A DNA stretch of 64,000 bases from Amylostereum areolatum (GCA_012932865.1 SAXG01000056.1:62001-126000); one strand, 5' to 3'. Shown: positions 21,964 through 34,427, numbered from the stretch's first letter. Translations and numbers: made by a program. Notes: generated from the letters alone by a model not told the origin.

Positions 21964-23922
21964 TCAGTCGGCGAACGGGTCAGCGAATGGATCCTCGACT
22001 GGGACGCCATTCTTAGCCTCGGGGGCGGCGGCGTGAACGTATGGTTTTCTGGGCGGACGTGGACGGCCCAGCGCGTTGGTGCGTTTCCTCGTCGGACGAC
22101 TCGTAATCGCTGTAATCCGATAATGACCCATGGCGATGTTCCTCGTCGGAGGAACCGAATGAGGTTGGTCGTATAGGCGGGGGCAAATCACTGCAAAGGG
22201 TGGGGTCAGCGACAGATATATGCTTGCTAGGATGCCTTATCGTACCTCTGCTCTGACCCTAGTGTACCAAAACTGAGATCCTGTAGGTCTGGATGGAGAT
22301 GAGATGGAACAGTTGCGCCACCACCACCATCGTCGCCACCATCTATGAGAGGTTGTCGTCGGCCTGCAGCGCGTTTGACTGCAGCTCGTTGTTTATCCTG
22401 TAGCCTTTGTACATCGCTGTCGTCAATCTGCGCCGCTGCCAGTCCTTTCGATACGTCGTCCACGTCTTGCTCAGTGACGTCGGGATTAGACAGCTACACG
22501 AAGCCAAAAATGTGTGAGCGCCGAGGGTAGTTTTGAAACGGGAAAACGTACCTTGTCGTAGGTCTCCACCGCTGCACTGATTCGCTCGTGAGTTTCAATC
22601 AAAGTGCCAATGAGCTCTTCGTTCTCGACGAGCTATACGACCAGGATGAGAGGCGCGGAGGACATGACGGGTTGGATGCACCTGAATATAGCGGACGATG
22701 GGTTTCCGCGCCAATTTAGCCTTCGTCAAACACTCTTGCACCCGTTCATTGGTTAGAAGACTGTCATGTTCAGTGTTGACCAGCTGAATTCTGGTCAGTA
22801 CTGGCCTTGAGTAGAAAGGGGGGACGAGAGTACTGTTATTGCGTTGATAAGGTTGCTAGCGGCAGACGAAGCCTCCGCGATGGCGTTCAATACCTGCGGT
22901 CGCTCCTAAATGTCATCGTGCATGAGCCCGTGCTGACATTATAGTACAAGGAGTGAGCGCACCTGTTCAAAGTTGAACGCCTTCCGGGGACCAACCTTCG
23001 GACTCTCCTTCGCCCTCTTCCTCTTCGCCTGTTCCTCCAGCTTCGACTTTTCCTTATCTTGCCGCGCCTTGAGCTTCGCCTCCTCCTTGGCCGCCTTCTC
23101 CTCCTTTCGTTTCCGCTCGGCCTCGGCCTCGCGCTCCTCAATGGCATGCCGATCGACCTGCGGCCGGCGTGGAGGCTCCGCGGGCTTCACCTGCCGATAA
23201 AGGCCCGCGACCTGATGCATGCTGGGATCCTGCGCAAATTGACGGTGCCAAGAGGCGAGGACGGCGATGACCTTCCTTTTGACCTTTGGATCGGTCAAGG
23301 AGTCTGTTGCGAGGTGCCGGATTGCGTCTGTGAGTTGACCATCTGCGAATGAGGCTATCCATAGACAGAGGTTGTAATTCTTGCAAGCAAAGATGGAAGG
23401 GGAATACTCACTTTGGAACTTGTGTCCCGAGTTCTCCACCAACGCGTGTAGGATCTGTACGTCACCGTTAAGGTTTCTGTGGGTCCGTTTGATGAACAAG
23501 GGAACGCGAACTGACCACCAATGCGCGGTATTGCTGGTGCGTGTTCCCATGCTTGATCTTCTTCCGAATCGCGCGCGAAACCTCAGCAGGACTGTCCACC
23601 GACCCGTGAGCGAGAACCGAGCGTGATCAGGGAAGACAGAGCTTACCCCGAGGCTTGGAGATCGATTGAATCGATCAGTTCTGGTATTCTGTTCGCTATA
23701 GGTCAGTGTAGGACTCGAATGCGGGTTGAAGGGGGTGCGCACCCGTCGTAGACTTCGTCGTCGTAGCTCGCAGAGGTCAAGATGTCGACCCATTCGGTGA
23801 CGGAAGACTGATATCGGCCAGACGGGTGAGAAAGGGGTGCGCGTAATAGGAGTTTGAAACGAGAAGCTCACGCGAGGTTTCTCTCGACCGAGGGCCTGCT
23901 TCGCGATGCTCAAGGCGGACAT
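21964..23922 (-). CDS. LSB5: VHS-GAT domain protein, Lsb5-like
   Basis: Yeast Lsb5 links ubiquitin-dependent trafficking with the actin cortex. The first exon is MSALSIAKQALGREKP. The VHS domain follows in several exons (WVDILTSASYDDEVYDGIPEL, then RAIRKKIKHG, HALVENSGHKFQSEY, KRKVIAVLASWHRQF). After it comes a highly charged Lys/Glu/Arg coiled region (about EEREAEAERKRKEEKAAKEE). A GAT-like helical bundle is next (ASNLINAITLVN, LARKPIVRYIQLVENEELIGTL, DVSKGLAAAQ). The C-terminus is acidic (SDYESSDEETH) and ends DPFADPFAD with stop at 21964, but these two pieces are in different frames. One extra G in the run at 22067-22069 would explain it. Otherwise the protein ends slightly earlier. Confidence 0.85.
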
Positions 23923-24061
23923 GGCGAATAGAGTAGATATGGAAAGATGGGCGAGTCTTGTGGAGAGAGGAAGGAAGGAAACGACGGCCGAGGACCCGAG
24001 CGTGGTGACATCATTCTCCGATAACTCAGCTACGATTTACTAGTCCCACTACGAAAGATCG

Positions 24062-25286
24062 CTACCTCTTCCTCTCCGCTCGCCATTTGAACACCCGAGG
24101 TTTGTACAACTTCTCGTCCTTAGCCCCTTCATTCTTCCTTTGCGGTCGGTCCTCGTCCTCGTCCTCTTCATCCTCCTCGTTCTCCACTTTCTCCAACCCC
24201 TTGATCTTCTTCGATCCTCCTTTACCCATCAGCAGCTTTTGCATCTCCAACTCCCGCTCAGCGTAGCGTAGCATCCGATCTCGATGTAGCCGTGCCGACA
24301 GCTCCTTCAGCAGGCGCGTACGGTTCGTCTGTCCCCAGGTTAGACGAGCGATTGAACACAGTGATAGTCAACGTACCGCTGCCGCTTGCTGCCGCTCACT
24401 TTCCGCCGATGCCAAAGCCACGGCTGAACCACCACCTTTGGCCTTCCCCTTTCCTTTGTTCTTGTTTTTCCCGTCATCGGGTGACTTCCATCCGAGATCA
24501 TCCACAGTTGGAACGTCCACATCCATTTCCCCCTCGCCGCGACGGTCGTTCGCCTTTCGTGAGGCGGCATACTCTCGCGCTGTGAACCGATAAGCTACCG
24601 GTAGGTCAGACAGTGGTATGATAGACGTACCTTCGTCCTCGGTCTCCGCAAATATGATATGCTTGGCAGCGGATTTTGAGCCTTTCTTCCTGCTTGAAGA
24701 CGGTCCCGCAATCACGCCCGCCTCCCGCAAGGTTTTCAGCTCTTCCTCCTCCAAAGTATCGCCAGCATCCTCGGCGTCGAATCGAGCCAGGTGTCAGGAG
24801 ATCCGCCATAGCGCTCAGTTGTCCCTTCAGCTTCTCAATTTTCTTTACATACCAATATCTAGAAGTGCTTGCAAAGGAGAGACGGAGAGAACGCACCTTC
24901 AGACCTGCCGTTCGCATCGTCCGAATGTAGTTTTCGTCCTGGCTCTTAAGGATCTTGACCATATCGACAGGAAGCGCAACGTTCCCCTTATCCTGCACAT
25001 GCACACCACCCTAACCCATCTCCTCAGCCCGCAAGCTCGAAGTGCAGCAAAACACGCGACGCACCTTAGTCTTCTGCCGATTCATCGCAAAGTAGAACTC
25101 ATCCTTGTTCCTGTCCGCCGCCTTCTGCTTCAGGCGGGTGATCCTGTCCTGCTTCGAGTGATAATCCCGCGCGCGGAGAACATAGTCCTTGTGTTTTTCG
25201 AGGATGCCCAGACGCGAACGGTGCGCGAGCTGAGAGCGTTCTTTGTGGTTCCGCCTGTGAAGCGAGTTGCGAAGGGACGACGTCAT
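24062..25286 (-). CDS. UTP11: U3 snoRNP protein Utp11, small-subunit processome
   Basis: Utp11 is needed for 18S rRNA processing in the nucleolus. The N-terminus is strongly conserved: [35 protein letters not shown], and [15 protein letters not shown]. Further exons give [30 protein letters not shown], then [26 protein letters not shown], and a basic C-terminus [15 protein letters not shown]. After LLTPGS the frame must change to reach [15 protein letters not shown]. No intron fits, so an extra base (or two missing) near 24778-24784 is inferred. Lys-rich and acidic tracts are usual for the family. Confidence 0.92.
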
Positions 25287-25596
25287 GGTGCCAGAGACTT
25301 TCAGAGAAAAGTTCGCGACGAGGTGCGTTTAGAGTTGGGTGGGAGGTGAGAGTAAAGGTCAGACCATCCAGGGGCAAACTGAAGCACGTCCGGAAAAATG
25401 AAGCCGTGGGAAAAACAGCCAACTACGTTTGTTGCATTAATTCTACACAAGAACATTCACTATGCTAAGAACCAGTAAAATATTGCTTGAACAGGGGAAA
25501 CCAAGCCTTGAATCGCGCAGAGCGCGTAAATATTGATATGTGGGTTGAATCACGAAAAGGGTCCTGAGTAGATCTTTGCACAAAACACCCGGCCGT
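25287..25596. other. intergenic between UTP11 and the zinc-finger gene
   Basis: This is the UTP11 promoter and the 3' flank of the zinc-finger gene. Nothing else is recognised. Confidence 0.4.
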
Positions 25597-26841
25597 TCAA
25601 TCGTCGCCCTCCTCACCGCTGCTCCCGCTACTGGGAGGGTCCTCCGCGTTGTTTTGGGGTTGCTGGGGCTGTTGGGGCTGCTCTTGATGAACAGGGGGCG
25701 GCGGCTGGTGGTGCGGCGGCGGCATTCCGTTCTGGTGCGGGGGTGGAGGTCCTTGGTGGGGATGCGGGGCCATCATCGGCATGGGCGCAGGTTGAGGCGG
25801 GCTCTCGAAGTACATACGCAACAGCACGCTCTCGAGCGCCGCAACCGACGGCGCCGGATACTCGAACCCGCGCGCGCTGTTCCGTATGTGCTGCCATAGA
25901 AGCTCCATGCGGTCCCATCGTTCTCTTTCCAGACGCTCGATGGGCACTCCAGGCGGCGGAGGGGGCGGGACTGGCATAGGCATGGGAACGCCGAGCCCGG
26001 GAGGCGCGGGCATGGACATGGAGGGGAAATGAGGATAGGGAGAGGCGAAGCCGGCGGGATGTTGAGGGGGGTGCGCGCGCATTGGCGGTGAGCCCGGCAT
26101 TGGCTGGAACTGGGGCGGAGGAGGCCCGCCTGGGAGAGAAGCGTTTCCAGATTGCGACGCATCCTGATCGTCCTCGGGACGGCCCGCCTGGCGGCGACCG
26201 CGACGCGTATAGGGGAGGTTGGCTGTCCCTATCTCATGCGAGTGCTGGGATACGTCTGTAGACGCGCGTCAGGCGAATCGGACACGGCATAGTTGGGTCA
26301 AAATTACTCACAGCAGACGCGAATCTCGTCCGTGTTGAAGTAGGTTTTGTAGCTGATAGACGCAGAGCACCCCTTGCCATCCAGCTGCAAACCCCTCGAT
26401 CAGCCTCGCAAGAAGAGAGAGAACATGCATTCTTCCACATACCTTGCGACTGGGCACCTTCCGGACGCGTTCAGGAAACTTTTTCACGTACTTCTTCCTG
26501 CCGCTCCTCGAGTGACGGGCGCATACCAGTTTGACGTGCTCTTTGAATCGCGGGGGGACGGCTTTTGAGCCATGCGTATCGCCTTTAACGAACTCGACCA
26601 CCTTCTCCTCCTCCTCCTTCAACCTCCACACCTGGAAAGCGTCTAGATTTTCGAACACCAGGGTATAGCCATCGTCCATATCGCCCGAGCCATAGGGCCC
26701 CCTCGCGGCGCCGCGCGAGGCGCCATCGAGTTGAAGCTGGAATTGGGGGTCGGCGCCGTTGGGCGGGATAGGTGGATAACCTCCTTGCTGGTAAGGTTGC
26801 GAAGGCGCCCCGCCATCCAGCCTGAAGTTCTGGAAAGACAT
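25597..26841 (-). CDS. FAR1/WRKY-GCM1-like zinc-finger protein with Pro/Met-rich tail
   Basis: The start is MSFQNFRLDGGAPSQPY. A Pro/Gly-rich lead is followed by a compact domain: DAFQVWRLKEEEEKVVEFV, RFKEHVKLVCARHSR, KKYVKKFPERVRKVPSRK, LDGKGCSASISYKTYFNTDEI, and YVSQHSHEIG. The spaced Cys, Cys and His-x-His match the C2H2 arrangement of FAR1/WRKY-GCM1 DNA-binding domains known from MULE-type transposases and derived transcription factors. No transposase domain follows. After a basic patch (LPYTRRGRR), the tail is Pro-, Met- and Gln-rich (VPPPPPPGVP, PQQPQQPQ) with one conserved helix (WDRMELLWQHIRNSAR). It is probably a transcription factor. Target and role are unknown. Two introns lie inside the finger. 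Confidence 0.75.
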
Positions 26842-27152
26842 GATTTTGGGGGAAAAGGGGGAAGTGGGTGGATCTGCTGCAGATTCGGTCTCCGGAAGGT
26901 GTTTTGCGCTGCAAGCGGCTCACAAATTCTATCCCAACACGGACTTTCCGCGTTGATGAGTGACCGTGATTCCGTGACAGATCACACTGGTAGTTCTGGT
27001 CACAGAGAAGTCACAAAAAGATCATAGATGGTGGTCCGTCACGTCTACGCCGTGTAGTACTAGTATGTACCGTACAGAATGCGAGGTCAGATAATTACGA
27101 GTCCGTGCTCTGAAATAACCTAAGGTCCAAGTCCGTTGAGCTATGCCAGGGC
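26842..27152. other. intergenic between zinc-finger and PLC-like genes
   Basis: This is the zinc-finger gene promoter and the 3' flank of the PLC-like gene. No other feature is seen. Confidence 0.4.
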
Positions 27153-28649
27153 TCAGAATACGCTCGAAGCGCCGAGCACCATGCCCATCACGATCGCCAG
27201 TCCTGCTACCGCACCAGTTGATGTTCCACGGGTAAGCGTAGGCTTGGCCGCAGAGGAGTTCGACGACGAAGACGAGCTTGAGGAAGAAGACGTCTTCGGA
27301 GTCGCGATGGGAGTAGAAGGGTTGTACGAGACACCGTTTGCCGTAGCCGCAACTTGGAAAACACTACCACCGCCGTACTCATAGAACTATATCGACTGAG
27401 TTAGCTAACTTATGACGTTTGTAGCAAACCTGAGCTCACGTCAACAAGCATGAAGTTGGGGTTGCGTCCATTGGCGGCAGAGCATGTGGAGACTTGCTGA
27501 CCGAGAGAGCCCACTCCACTGACCGCGTTGGTCGTGTTGGCTTTGTCAACGGCCGGCGTGAGGATGCCAAAGATCCCCGCCTCATCAAGGAAGTGGTTGA
27601 TCAAGTACATCTGAGTGGAAGTGTCGCCTCTGGTGCGGTTAACGTCACAGTTGAACGTGGTGTCGGTCACATCGTAAGCGGTTTCCCAGACATTGGTGAA
27701 CTCTGCCGAAAAACATGAGCCTAAGTCGGGAGGTGGATGAAACGACCCACCGTCGATGATGTACGGAGTTGTGGTAAAGTCGGCCTTCTCGTCCATGAAC
27801 GTGACCAAACGGGTGCCATTATCAATCATGGCGCCGAGGGTGGGCCAGTTAGAAAAAGTAGTGGTGGCCGACGACGGCGCGTAGGAGAGGGTGTCGACAC
27901 CGGCGGCTTTGAAGACAGTGTCGAACTGAGACACGGCGAGATCATCGATGTTGACGATGAGAAGGGTCACAACTGAAATAGAGTCGTCAGCCGTCGAGTC
28001 TAAGGCACGAGGGTGTGATTCAGACCGTCATTGGTGTTGCTATCCATCCACGATTTCACTATGCGGGGCGTGAGTGTCAGGCACAGCAATGAAAGGGAAT
28101 GGCGGACGTGTTCCGAGGTAGTCTTGCAAAGATCCACCGTCGAGGAGACTCTGCTCGGGAATGAGTATCCCGCGTCGGAATGTAGGAGAACTGGACTGGC
28201 TCACGCAGCTAGAATGGCAAAGCTCAATGGTCCCGTCTTTGTTGTGGGCCTGTACTTGGAGCATTCGTATGCCATCGTTAAGTTGTTGTGTGACTGCCGG
28301 ATATGTTAGACTCTGAGAGGTTGAAACGGGCTGAGACTCACTGTCGTAGTCCTGGTTTACGGCGGCTTGAAGAATGTTCAACATAAGCTGTCAACCGACG
28401 ACGAACATAAACGCACCATTGTTGACACCGACGGCGTAGGAGTCATGTGCACCGACGAAGGTGACATTCCCGTAACTGCGATTGCAGAGCTGCGCAGATG
28501 GTGAGCAAGTGCAAAGCCACCAGGGAAAGCGAACCTACATCGGAAGAGCCATTGCATGTAGTGGCGCGAGGTGCAGAGGGGATAGCGAGTACGGAAACAG
28601 CAGAGAGAGCGAGAGCGACCTGCGCAGAGCGAAGTGCAGATGGAAACAT
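27153..28649 (-). CDS. GPI-anchored PLC-like phosphodiesterase
   Basis: This belongs to the fungal family with a PI-PLC X-type TIM barrel. A signal peptide is clear (SALRSAQVALALSAVSVLAIP). The first catalytic His is in VTFVGAHDSYAVG and the second in IELCHSSC, as in the family. Further strands are VVTLLIVNIDDLAVSQF, TRLVTFMDEKADF and TPYIIDGGSFHP. NxT sites are present. The C-terminus has a long Ser tract, then TGAVAGLAIVMGMVLGASSVF, a hydrophobic tail typical of a GPI-anchor signal. At least six introns are inferred. It is likely at the cell surface or wall, and its substrate is unknown. Confidence 0.85.
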
Positions 28650-28849
28650 GAGAGGATGAGAAAGGATCGACGATGAGGGGGACAGAAGAGAAACAGAAGG
28701 TAAACTGCTCAAGTAGGCTGCTGCGCCTCCGCCATCGCCGTCTCACGGCATCCGCCGGACCGGTTCTCAGTCTCAACCGTCGTCCCCGCCCAGGCCGAGA
28801 ACGGCGAGATGCTTGGTCTCTCAGACTCTTTGCAAGCACAGATCATAGC

Positions 28850-30119
28850 ATGCTCGACAACGTCAACACCGGTGCCCGCACCGTGACCCCCAACTTACCT
28901 CCGGAAATATGGGCGATCATCCTTCGTTACGCTACCGAGCGCACCGATATCTACCCCGTCACTTATCGGCCTTTCCTTCCCAGCTTTCTCGGGACGGTCA
29001 ACTTCAAATCCGACTCTGGTCTTGACGTCAAATCCGTCGTAGCCCTGGTTTGCAAGACGTGGAGAGCACTCAGCATGGAATTCCTGTATGAGCATATATT
29101 CATCAGGCATGCCGCCCTCTCTTTACAGCACACCCTCGAGCGCGGCACCCGCATCGATGACCTCCCTTCCCCCGGACGCTGGGTTCGACGCGCCCACCTT
29201 CCCTATGCCTTCTCCGAAACCCCTTTCCCGAAATCCGATCCCATTCCCGCCATCAGCATCCTAAGTCATTGTCCCAGCCTCCAGATTCTCGTTCGTCCGC
29301 CCCCCGCAATGCGCACCATCAACGCACCACTCTTCGAATTTCCTATCAGCACTCCCTCATTCCCTTCCCTCAGACGCATCGATTGGTGGCATCATAACCT
29401 TGCTTCGCGCACCGGTGGTATCAATTCCATCAACGACGTCCTCCCCCTCGCCCCCAACCTTGAATACCTCTCTATCGCGGGAGATATGTGGCCCAATTCC
29501 CTTCGTAGGACCTCGCTCAACCTTCCTCACCTCAAAGTTCTGCGCGTCCGGGGAATAAATCCCATGTTTGTGCGACAGATCTCCATGTGGTCCCTCCCGG
29601 CCCTCACCCATTTCGTAGTGGACTCCATGCCCCATCCCTACGCCTTCTCCACCTTGTGGGAATGCTTAGGCGATCAAGCCTTATGCGTAGAAATCGGCCG
29701 TCACATGCACTTCCTCCTCGACGATTTCCTCACGTCCGTACTCGAAGGGTGCCCGAACGTGGAGGAGCTCAACTACCACGTCTTCTTCGCCGCCAATCCT
29801 CGTTTCTCGGGAATCCACAATTCTCTCAAGCGCATTCACTTGCACGCTTCTCCGAATGAGAGTGTCGTGAATGGCGATGACGACGTATGGGAATACGTGA
29901 AGCGCCACGCCCTCGCATATGATAAAGACAAGTTTCCCGCACTGGCGGAGGTCGTCCTTTGGGGGCCAGAATGGCGTCGCTTGGTGGATTTGCCTACATA
30001 TGAGCCGGTCAAGGACGCGGTTCAGGAAAGGGGCCTCGCCTTATCCACGAGATTTACGGTACGTGTATCCTTTTTGCATTGCACTCCCAATGTAACTGAC
30101 ACGTTTCCTGTAGTGCTAG
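28850..30119 (+). CDS. F-box-like protein
   Basis: A probable substrate adaptor of SCF ubiquitin ligases. The start MLDNVNTGARTVTPN leads into an F-box-like segment, LPPEIWAIILRYATE, then VVALVCKTWRALSMEFLYEH. Leucine-rich stretches follow (LSHCPSLQIL, LAPNLEYLSIAGD, LPHLKVLRVRG, VLEGCPNVEELNYH), which is the usual Agaricomycete F-box layout. The gene is one long exon. A small intron at about 30060-30113 (donor GTACGT, acceptor TGTAG) would end the protein at 30119; unspliced it would run to 30247. An upstream ATG at 28673 is in frame but adds Arg-rich sequence unlike the family. Large F-box families evolve fast, so no orthologue is proposed. Confidence 0.75.
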
Positions 30120-30425
30120 GCCCACTTATCCTTACCCTTAGCCGATTGTCGTTCTCCGCTCCAGCTCCTACTTTCAACCTGCGTTGTCAACGAGGAGCTT
30201 TCCTCTCTTTGGAAATGGGATCTCGTATATGCAATATGTATCAGTAGAACTAGCTTAGCCATAAGTAAATGTACGATTGGAATGTACAGTACTTATAACA
30301 TACACGTCAAATAGATTGAACGACGGGAACTGCCGTCTGAAACGACGTTGGCCGCGGCAACTGCTCTTAGCCTCTCACTCTTACCTCTGATCTTCAACTC
30401 CGCTGTCTATCCACCTTGACTCAAC
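30120..30425. other. intergenic before the myosin light chain
   Basis: This is the F-box 3' flank and the light-chain promoter. Nothing further is recognised. Confidence 0.4.
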
Positions 30426-31140
30426 ATGTCTCGATACCCTGGAACGCTCTCACCTAATATCACTCCCACCAAATCCACCAAATCCCAGAAATCCCGTGCA
30501 CGGCGCGAACCGTCTGGAGTATTCTCCCTCTTCCAACCACCGCAGATCCAACAATTCAAGGAGGCTTTCTCATTAACAGACCAGAACCGGGATGGTGTCA
30601 TTAGCGAGCAGGACTTGAAGGAGACCTTCGCTAGTTTAGGTGTGTGCATTCGCAGCCCTACTTATACATCGTAACCTTACGCTATGTTGCTTGGACGCCA
30701 GGGATCGTGCCGTCTAAAGCGATGATGGATGAACTACTCAGTGCACGACCCGGGGGACATGAGCGAGGCATGTCGCTTGAGGACGGACCTGACAGGGGAG
30801 TCAACTTTGCTATGTTCCTCACAATGATGGGCGAACGGTTATTCGAGTTCGACTCGGAGGGCGAGCTCCTCGACGCTTTCCTATCGTTTGACGAGGACGA
30901 CTCTGGGAGCGTTCGTGCAGACGATCTCAGGAAGTGGCTTAGCGAGTCGGGGGATCGAATGGATCAAAGAGAGGTGCGTTTCCCGTTTCTTGTTGAAGAG
31001 GCAGTCGAGCTGACGTTCGTGGACAGATTGACAGGTTCTTGAAGGGTTCGTTCTTGGATCGGCAGGGGAACTTCAACTATAAGGACTGGGTGAAAGTCTT
31101 GCGAGTCAACGAAGACGACCCAGAGGCAGAGCAGGCTTGA
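30426..31140 (+). CDS. RLC1: myosin II regulatory light chain (EF-hand)
   Basis: Regulates type II myosin in the cytokinetic ring. Three exons give about 197 residues. A basic Ser/Thr-rich N-terminus (TPTKSTKSQKSRARREPSG) precedes FSLFQPPQIQQFKEAFSLTD. The first EF-hand, DQNRDGVISEQD, has the residues for cation binding. A second EF-hand-like loop, DEDDSGSVRADD, is also complete. GERLFEFDSEGEL and FNYKDWVKVLR complete the calmodulin-like fold. Junctions SL/GIVPSK and RE/IDRFLKG keep the frame. Phosphorylatable serines lie before the first helix, as in other Rlc1 proteins. Intact. Confidence 0.92.
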
Positions 31141-31441
31141 TGTTGCTGCCATTGCCGACGTTATGACCTTTCACGATCCTCACGACCAGATCATCTGTAC
31201 CACACTCGAAGGTATGTGGCTTTATGTTCGTTACGTCCGCCCGTAGCCTAACGGGCCCTGCATGGACAGATTGTTTGTGTAGCTTCACGGACTTGTACTA
31301 TTCTCACCTCGCGACCTCTATATCTTCCAATAATATGCTTTGAAGCCATATTCACATTGCCAAACGCGGTGCATCGTCTGATATACATCAGATCTCGCGT
31401 TATAGATGCCCATGCTTGGATATATCTGGTTTCTTGCTCGT
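31141..31441. other. convergent 3' flanks of RLC1 and allantoinase
   Basis: This lies between two convergent stop codons and should be 3' UTR. No gene is seen. Confidence 0.45.
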
Positions 31442-33077
31442 CTAGAGCAATGTTCCCATAGGGCCTGCCGAACTGAACCCAGACACCCTCTCAAAGATTG
31501 TTCTTCCGCGCAAAATGGTCTTCTCGGTCCTCCCATTCAATGTAAGTCCTTCGTACGGTGTCAGCTTATTCTTGAAGTTGAGCGACTCTTTGGTGACCTG
31601 TAGGCGAAGTTAGACAAGGGGTTTGACGCACTGTGCGAGGTTGCGCACCGTATATTGTCCCTCCGGGTCCCAGACCACAAAGTCAGCGTCATAGCCCACC
31701 GCAATCCTTCCCTTCCTGGCATTTAGTGCTGCATGCTCAGCGGTGTTCGTGCTCGTCCATTCCAGCAACTTCCCGATCTCGACACCTCGCTTCTTACCTT
31801 CCGTCCAGAGTAGGCTCAGCCCCAATCCGAGGGTACTGATCCCGCCCCATGCGCCCATAATGTCTCCTTCATCCACCTTTTTCAGTTCGGCGACGCAAGG
31901 GCTGTGGTCAGATACGACAAAATCGATGGTGCCGTCCTGAAGTGCGCTCCAAAGAGCCTCGCGGTTTGCTTCGTCGCGAATTGGTGGGCAACACTTAAAC
32001 TCGGGTCGGCCACGAGGGATCGAGTCTGCGGAGAGGCACAGATAGTGGAAGCAGGTCTCTACCGTGAGCTTTACCCCTGCCGCCCTTGCTTCACGAATAA
32101 TGGGGAGAGCTTGGGCAGCAGATAGGTGGACAATATGACAGCGGAGACCTGGGTGGGCCTTTTGCAACTTGATGATGCGGGAGATCGCGTCCATTTCGAA
32201 GGTTTGTGGGCGCGATGCGAGGAATGTATTGTAAAGAGAGGGGTCCGGGGGAATTGCGGACGCGTCGTCGGTGTGTGGGGACTCGTCCAATTCAGCGTGG
32301 AATAGAAGGACGGATCCGGTGTTCTGTCATAGCTTTGTAGGTCAAACGTACAATCGTCATGACATTCAAATCCTACCTCCAGCTCTTCCATCGCAGGCTC
32401 CAAATCTGATTCCGCAACACAAGGGAATTCCTGATAACGAATGATTAGAAGAAACTCCTGGGGCTACCATGCAGACACACATCGACACCGCTCTCGATCA
32501 TGAAGCACTTGAAGCCTTTCACACCAGCGTGAACAAGCGGCATAAGATCTGCCTAAAGAGCTTTGGTTAGACATCGCGCCTCAACGAGTCGGGCGATGTA
32601 CGTACTTGGTTGCCGGGAATGACACCCCCCCAGAACGCAACATCGGTCCAGCATTTGTTCGTTGCTGCCTCTCGTTTTGCCTTGAGATTATCCACCGTCG
32701 TAGTTGGTGGGATCGAGTTTAGTGGCATGTCGACGACCGTGGTGACACCACCTGAGGCTGCCGCTCGCGTGCCAGTCCAGAATCCCTCCCAATCAGTGCG
32801 CCCGGGTTCATTCAGGTGTACATGGGCGCTGTCAAGGACATGTAGAGCATTCACTTGGATAAACCCGATCTGTCACGCACTCGACAAGACCTGGAAGCAA
32901 GAAGAGATCGCCAACATCGGTGAAGTCCTCGGTCGAGAGGGTAGCGTAATCTTGCTTGGTTCGTCTGTGGTCGCGAATCGACGTGATCTGCCCTGTGGTT
33001 TTTGAAATCTCTATGGTAGCCGGTTGAGGCTTCAAAGAGGATGGTAAGAGTACATTTGAACCAGTGAAAACCTGCAT
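31442..33077 (-). CDS. DAL1: allantoinase
   Basis: Hydrolyses allantoin to allantoate in purine-nitrogen use. It is an amidohydrolase with a binuclear metal site. The ATG at 33077 opens [15 protein letters not shown]. The metal ligands HVHLNEPGR follow after an intron, then [22 protein letters not shown] (the carbamylated Lys region), [38 protein letters not shown] and VSDHSPC. The C-terminus reads [30 protein letters not shown] and ends GPMGTLL. At least six introns are inferred. Yeast keeps DAL1 in a catabolic cluster; here the neighbours are a myosin light chain and a methyltransferase array, so no such cluster is visible. Confidence 0.93.
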
Positions 33078-33225
33078 GCTGACGATCGTACGTAGTGGAA
33101 GGGACAACGGCTGGATATTGCAGGCGGAAAGCGCCCACAGAGAGAAAGATAAGATAAGATGATCTTGCGGCACCAGCGAAGACAAAATCCCTTCACCATT
33201 GTCCAAACGCTGCTACGTCTTCTCC

Positions 33226-34378
33226 TCACTTCCTTGTCACTGACCACTCAAGCAAGTGGTATACCTCTATCGGAAGCCCTTCCAAACCCTTCGTGACATC
33301 CTCCGTCGATGGGTCAATCTCCGAAAGCGTGGCCTTCACGACGACCGTCCCCTTCTCAAAAGCAACGCCATCCCAGAGATCCACCCAGCTATCAGCACTG
33401 TGGCAGAACATCCTCCGTGTATCTGTCTCTGTCCCACGCAAGCCTTTTTCAAGACGTCCTACGTGCTGGCCAAATATCATGGACCCAGGCTCCGGAGAAA
33501 GAAGTCCAGCGAGGGCCCTCGCGACATGTACCTGTTGTTCCTCATTGAAGAGGTGGAAGAAGGCCGATGCGTGGATCGCGGACAAGTGTCCGTGCAGCGG
33601 GTTGAGGGACGTTAGGATACTGAGAACTGCTCGAGCGGTAGTGGGTGGCGACTGGGCCGTGAAAGGAGCCACGGTGTCGAGATGAGCTGCATCGAATATG
33701 TCTCCTTGGATGAAACGCGCAGGAAACGTCTCTTGGGTGGACTTGAAAAGTTTGTGTCCAAGTTCCCAGAACGCTACAGATAAGGTTCGTCTCGGTATGC
33801 ACATTGTCTTGTACCGGTCTCACGCACCAAGAAGGATGTCTGACGCAATCGCGTTGTGCACAGGCCATCCGTCGGCGACCACCTTCCTGATGTCATTTCC
33901 GACTATCGTGGAATCAGTCCGCGACTCCGCACCCACCGTATTGGAAACAAGATAAAGTGTATACGCACAGCAGCAACCAATGTCGAGGAATATGGCGCCC
34001 GGCCTCGTCTTGGCCAAGGCGAGGCAGTCTTGATACGGAAACAATCTTGCGACCTTCAGTCTAGCGCTCATAAGGAAAGCACTCTTGAAGCTTTCTGCTC
34101 TGCCACTTACTTCGTCCAGGTAAAACGCCGAATGCAATTGTAAGGATACACCTGTCAAATGACTCCATCAAGAGGCCGCCTCTCCATCAGTCTCACGAAC
34201 GTACGGCCAATGCTTCAGCTTGGATCTTGAGGATGTGCGCCTTGAGCTCCTCGTTATCTTGGATACCGGTCTGCTGCTTCAAGAAAGCTACCTCGAGCTC
34301 GTCTAGGCCATAGTACTTCTCGTCCAATCGGATGACGTATGGATTGGCTTGCGGATTCTCGGCCGCTGGAGATGCCAT
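33226..34378 (-). CDS. SAM-dependent methyltransferase, array copy A
   Basis: First of five tandem paralogues, counted from the left. The N-terminus MASPAAENPQANPYVIRLD leads to EKYYGLDELEVAFLKQQTGIQ, the family signature. RLKVARLFPYQD precedes the SAM-binding motif I, IFLDIGCC. An intron then leads to VGNDIRKVVADGWPVHN and IASDIL. The C-terminal half has AFWELGHKLFKS, FIQGDIFDAAHL, LHGHLSAIHASAFFHLFNEE, LLSPEPGSMIFGQHVG, DSWVDLWDG and LLEWSVTRK. The layout resembles the fungal methyltransferases of the AusD/Trt5 type that methylate small carboxylic-acid or terpenoid products. That comparison is from memory and the substrate is unknown. It is the most diverged copy together with E. About 290 residues, intact as far as I can see. 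Confidence 0.85.
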
Positions 34379-34427
34379 GTTGGATGGTGACAGGATCCTG
34401 CCAAGAGGTACGTTTATGTGCCCCCTT

